Shown here in pieces: positions 40,451 through 42,399 of a stretch of 42,399 nt of DNA. A program made the translations under genes and the position numbers. Numbering within the stretch: the stretch's first letter is position 1; every line of letters starts with the position of its first letter. The notes beneath the pieces are model-generated. The model did no database searches, was not told the origin of the DNA, and saw nothing but the letters and a program-made list of their open reading frames with translations. Source of the DNA: SIG607 sp045590395 (lineage in GTDB: Bacteria > Bacillota > Clostridia > Oscillospirales > Acutalibacteraceae); the NCBI GenBank assembly GCA_045590395.1, contig JAZNQX010000009.1:1-42399 (forward strand). The letters run 5' to 3'.

Positions 40451-41338
40451 CTACACTTCTTCCGTAATTAAATATTTTTCAAGTAAAATTATCGGGCGGT
40501 AAGAAAGCTTTGCTTTTCTCAGTCCTTCAATACCCATATCCTCTTCCCTGTTTACATATTTAAAGGTTTCAAGCTCAGACAAAACAAAAATATTATTAAT
40601 CATAGCATAGGCGCCCTCAAATTCGCTTAGAGCTTTTTCAATATTTACATCAAATATAGTATCATTAATTTTACAGCCCAAGGTAAAGGCGACAACCTGA
40701 CCGTTCACCCTTAAAACACCGCCAGTAAACCTATTATAAAGCCCGTTATCAAGAATATTATAAAGCCCTTTTTGTTCGGCAGACATATTATCGTTTTTCT
40801 TATCACTGTTATCCTCATACCACTCAGATAACATAATTTTTACGTCTTTCGCGTTTTCATCAGATAATTTTTCATATTTCCAGTCATATTTTCTCATAAA
40901 GCCTGAAATATGATTACGTTTTGAATGATATTTTTTGCCCACGAGCTCGGCTAAATCCTGACGGTTATAAATATATTCAAAGGAATCTCTGACCGGCTGA
41001 TAATTAAAGCCGTCACTGAATTTTTCTTTAAAAATTCTCAGTCTTTCACCCTGTACCCCAAAGAATTTCAGAGACAAATTATTTTCCTTGCAGTACTGAT
41101 GAAGAATACTAACGGCTTTTTCTATATCCTTGCTAAAGGGTATACCAAAGGTTATAACACCATCTACACAGTTTTTAGTAAAAAGCATATTATCGTAAAT
41201 GCAGAATTCAAAACCATATATTTCCTGCCACAGCAATAGGTTAATTTCCGATAGCTCGCAGGATAGTTCGTCAAAACTGTGTATTATCGCCTTGATACTT
41301 TCAAAATCTGGAAACTCGGCTCTGCGAAAATTCAACAT
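40451..41338 (-). CDS. DUF2156 protein (phosphatidylglycerol lysyltransferase C-terminal-like)
   Basis: This 295-residue soluble protein matches the GNAT-like aminoacyl-lipid transferase domain found at the end of MprF. The signature YIYNRQDLAELVGKKYHSKR followed by NHISGFMRKY is typical of DUF2156 proteins in Clostridia. There is no membrane part, so the lipid substrate is not assured. It is the first gene of a two-gene operon with the GNAT gene. GGAG lies 8 nt before the ATG; no strong promoter is seen in the 98 bp upstream. Confidence 0.85.
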   Translation of the reverse strand: MLNFRRAEFPDFESIKAIIHSFDELSCELSEINLLLWQEIYGFEFCIYDNMLFTKNCVDGVITFGIPFSKDIEKAVSILHQYCKENNLSLKFFGVQGERLRIFKEKFSDGFNYQPVRDSFEYIYNRQDLAELVGKKYHSKRNHISGFMRKYDWKYEKLSDENAKDVKIMLSEWYEDNSDKKNDNMSAEQKGLYNILDNGLYNRFTGGVLRVNGQVVAFTLGCKINDTIFDVNIEKALSEFEGAYAMINNIFVLSELETFKYVNREEDMGIEGLRKAKLSYRPIILLEKYLITEEV

Positions 41339-41405
41339 ATATTATAACTCCAAAATTATATTTTCCGATATATTATTTACACTTTTAATACAAATTTTCA
41401 TATTT

Positions 41406-41433
41406 AAAGAAGACCGATAACTCGGTCTTCTTT
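41406..41433 (-). terminator. Terminator of polC
   Basis: Stem AAAGAAGACCGA / TCGGTCTTCTTT with a TAAC loop, 4 bp after the polC stop. Confidence 0.88.
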
Positions 41434-41436
41434 AAT

Positions 41437-42399
41437 TTAGAACATAGACATCTGGTTTGTTTCGGGCAGGTCCTTCATAACGCCAAGGTCAACAAGGGAC
41501 TGAACAATAGCCTTTGAAACCCCTGATTCAACCTGAAAATCCTCAACCGAAATGTAATTACCGCGCTGTGCAGCCTCATATACATCATAAGCCGCTTTAT
41601 CACCCATACCCGAAATCGAGCCAAATGGCAGACGCATACCGTCATTTTCGGGTATATATTTAACGGCGTGTGATTTTTCAAGGTCGATAGGCAGAATTTT
41701 AATTCCTCTGCTCATCATTTCGTTAAAGATATACATATTATCAAGTACATCAAGTTCTTTCTTACTCGCCTCTTTACCCTTAGCCTTTGTTTCACGAATA
41801 TAGCGTTTTACAGCTTCGTGGCCCTTCATAATTGTAGGCGCATCAACATCTTCAGGTCTGGCGGTAAAATATGCACAGTAAAATTCAAGAGGTTTATAAA
41901 CCTTATACCAGCAAAGTCTTAAAGCTGAAATTACATAGGCGGCGGCATGAGCCTTAGGGAACATATATTTTATCTTTTTACAAGAGCCGATATACCATTC
42001 AGGCACATTTACCTTGCGCATATCTTCTTCCATAGCTTCCCAGTCCTCTTTGCTTACCTTTCCGCTTGCAACAAGACCTTTACGTACGGTTTCGGTAATC
42101 TTAAAGGCACGTCCTTCGTCCATACCCTGATTTATAAGGTAAACCATAATATTATCACGGGTACCGATAACATTAGAAATGGTGCATATACCCTGGTCAA
42201 TAAGATCTTTAGCATTTCCAAGCCAAACGTCAGTACCGTGAGAAAGACCAGATATCTGCAATAAATCGGCAAAATTCTGGGGTTTACAGTCCATAAGCAT
42301 ACCACGTACAAAGGCGGTACCAAACTCAGGGATACAGAAGGTACCTGTCTGAGATTCAATCTGTTCAGGAGTAACACCTAATGCTTCAGTAGAGGTAAA
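41437..42399 (-). CDS. polC: DNA polymerase III PolC-type, C-terminal part (partial)
   Basis: The frame is open to the right edge (320 residues seen, stop at 41437). This is the C-terminal end of the Gram-positive replicative polymerase: KPQNFADLLQISGLSHGTDV, WLGNAKDLI, CTISNVIGTRDNIMVYL, KKIKYMFPKAHAAAYVISAL, and the end DLGVMKDLPETNQMSMF. The last part fits the fingers/beta-clamp region; the final QMSMF resembles a beta-clamp-binding tail (QxS/DxF type). The catalytic palm lies outside the window. Confidence 0.95.
   Translation of the reverse strand, partial: FTSTEALGVTPEQIESQTGTFCIPEFGTAFVRGMLMDCKPQNFADLLQISGLSHGTDVWLGNAKDLIDQGICTISNVIGTRDNIMVYLINQGMDEGRAFKITETVRKGLVASGKVSKEDWEAMEEDMRKVNVPEWYIGSCKKIKYMFPKAHAAAYVISALRLCWYKVYKPLEFYCAYFTARPEDVDAPTIMKGHEAVKRYIRETKAKGKEASKKELDVLDNMYIFNEMMSRGIKILPIDLEKSHAVKYIPENDGMRLPFGSISGMGDKAAYDVYEAAQRGNYISVEDFQVESGVSKAIVQSLVDLGVMKDLPETNQMSMF

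Noticed and set aside
41339..41405. Promoter before the DUF2156 gene
   Set aside because: TATAAT-like boxes occur but overlap the ribosome binding site or lack a -35 box at the right distance.

Overview
The window comes from the chromosome of a low-GC, spore-forming member of the Firmicutes, most likely a Clostridia of the Oscillospirales/Ruminococcaceae kind. The evidence is an alpha/beta-type small acid-soluble spore protein, a TepA-SpoIIIE pair, PolC-type DNA polymerase III, a lysine (L-box) riboswitch, CCA ends encoded in the tRNA genes, and sigma-A promoters of the TTGACA-17-TATAAT type. I see no prophage, insertion sequence or CRISPR array. The species is not identifiable from what I can see.

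Layout. 1-824: the N-terminal part of an XRE-family regulator that runs off the left edge. 1202-1526: a four-gene tRNA operon (Val-Asp-Phe-Gly, minus strand). 1626-3535: operon yerC-like / methyltransferase / hslO. 3687-3773: tRNA-Leu. 4055-6203: two divergent membrane-protein genes. 6304-6777: tRNA-His, -Gln and -Ser. 6893-8302: a PurF-like protein whose glutaminase site looks dead. 8335-10825: dapA-lysA under a lysine riboswitch. 10891-22533: an eight-gene minus-strand operon holding two pairs of sugar-ABC permeases, one very large solute-binding protein, a beta-propeller/TPR/Yip1 membrane protein, a DUF5696-type lipoprotein and a Ser-rich lipoprotein. 22895-25788: a divergent AraC regulator followed by ligA. 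25826-29317: operon hom-lysC-asd. 29534-30952: a small membrane protein plus galM. 31096-31598: a spore SASP and a DUF378 protein. 31632-35558: operon tepA-ftsK/spoIIIE-ComEC-like hydrolase. 35738-36598: degV. 36735-38641: three membrane-protein genes. 38866-39696: an OGG1-like DNA glycosylase. 39721-41338: a GNAT and a DUF2156 protein. 41437 to the right edge: the C-terminal part of polC.

How the genes fit together. hom, lysC and asd, with dapA and lysA 15 kb away, form the aspartate-family branch leading to lysine, diaminopimelate, threonine and methionine. Only dapA-lysA carries the lysine riboswitch; hom-lysC-asd has a plain leader. tepA next to spoIIIE is a gene order I recall from Bacillus.

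The most system-like part is the 10.9-22.5 kb operon. It looks like a glycan capture and import machine with unusually elaborate extracytoplasmic parts, no ATPase of its own and a divergent AraC regulator. Other points worth a second look are the PurF paralogue without glutaminase residues, a roughly 140-bp repeat that includes the terminator behind two tRNA loci, and an unexplained symmetric element between degV and its convergent neighbour.
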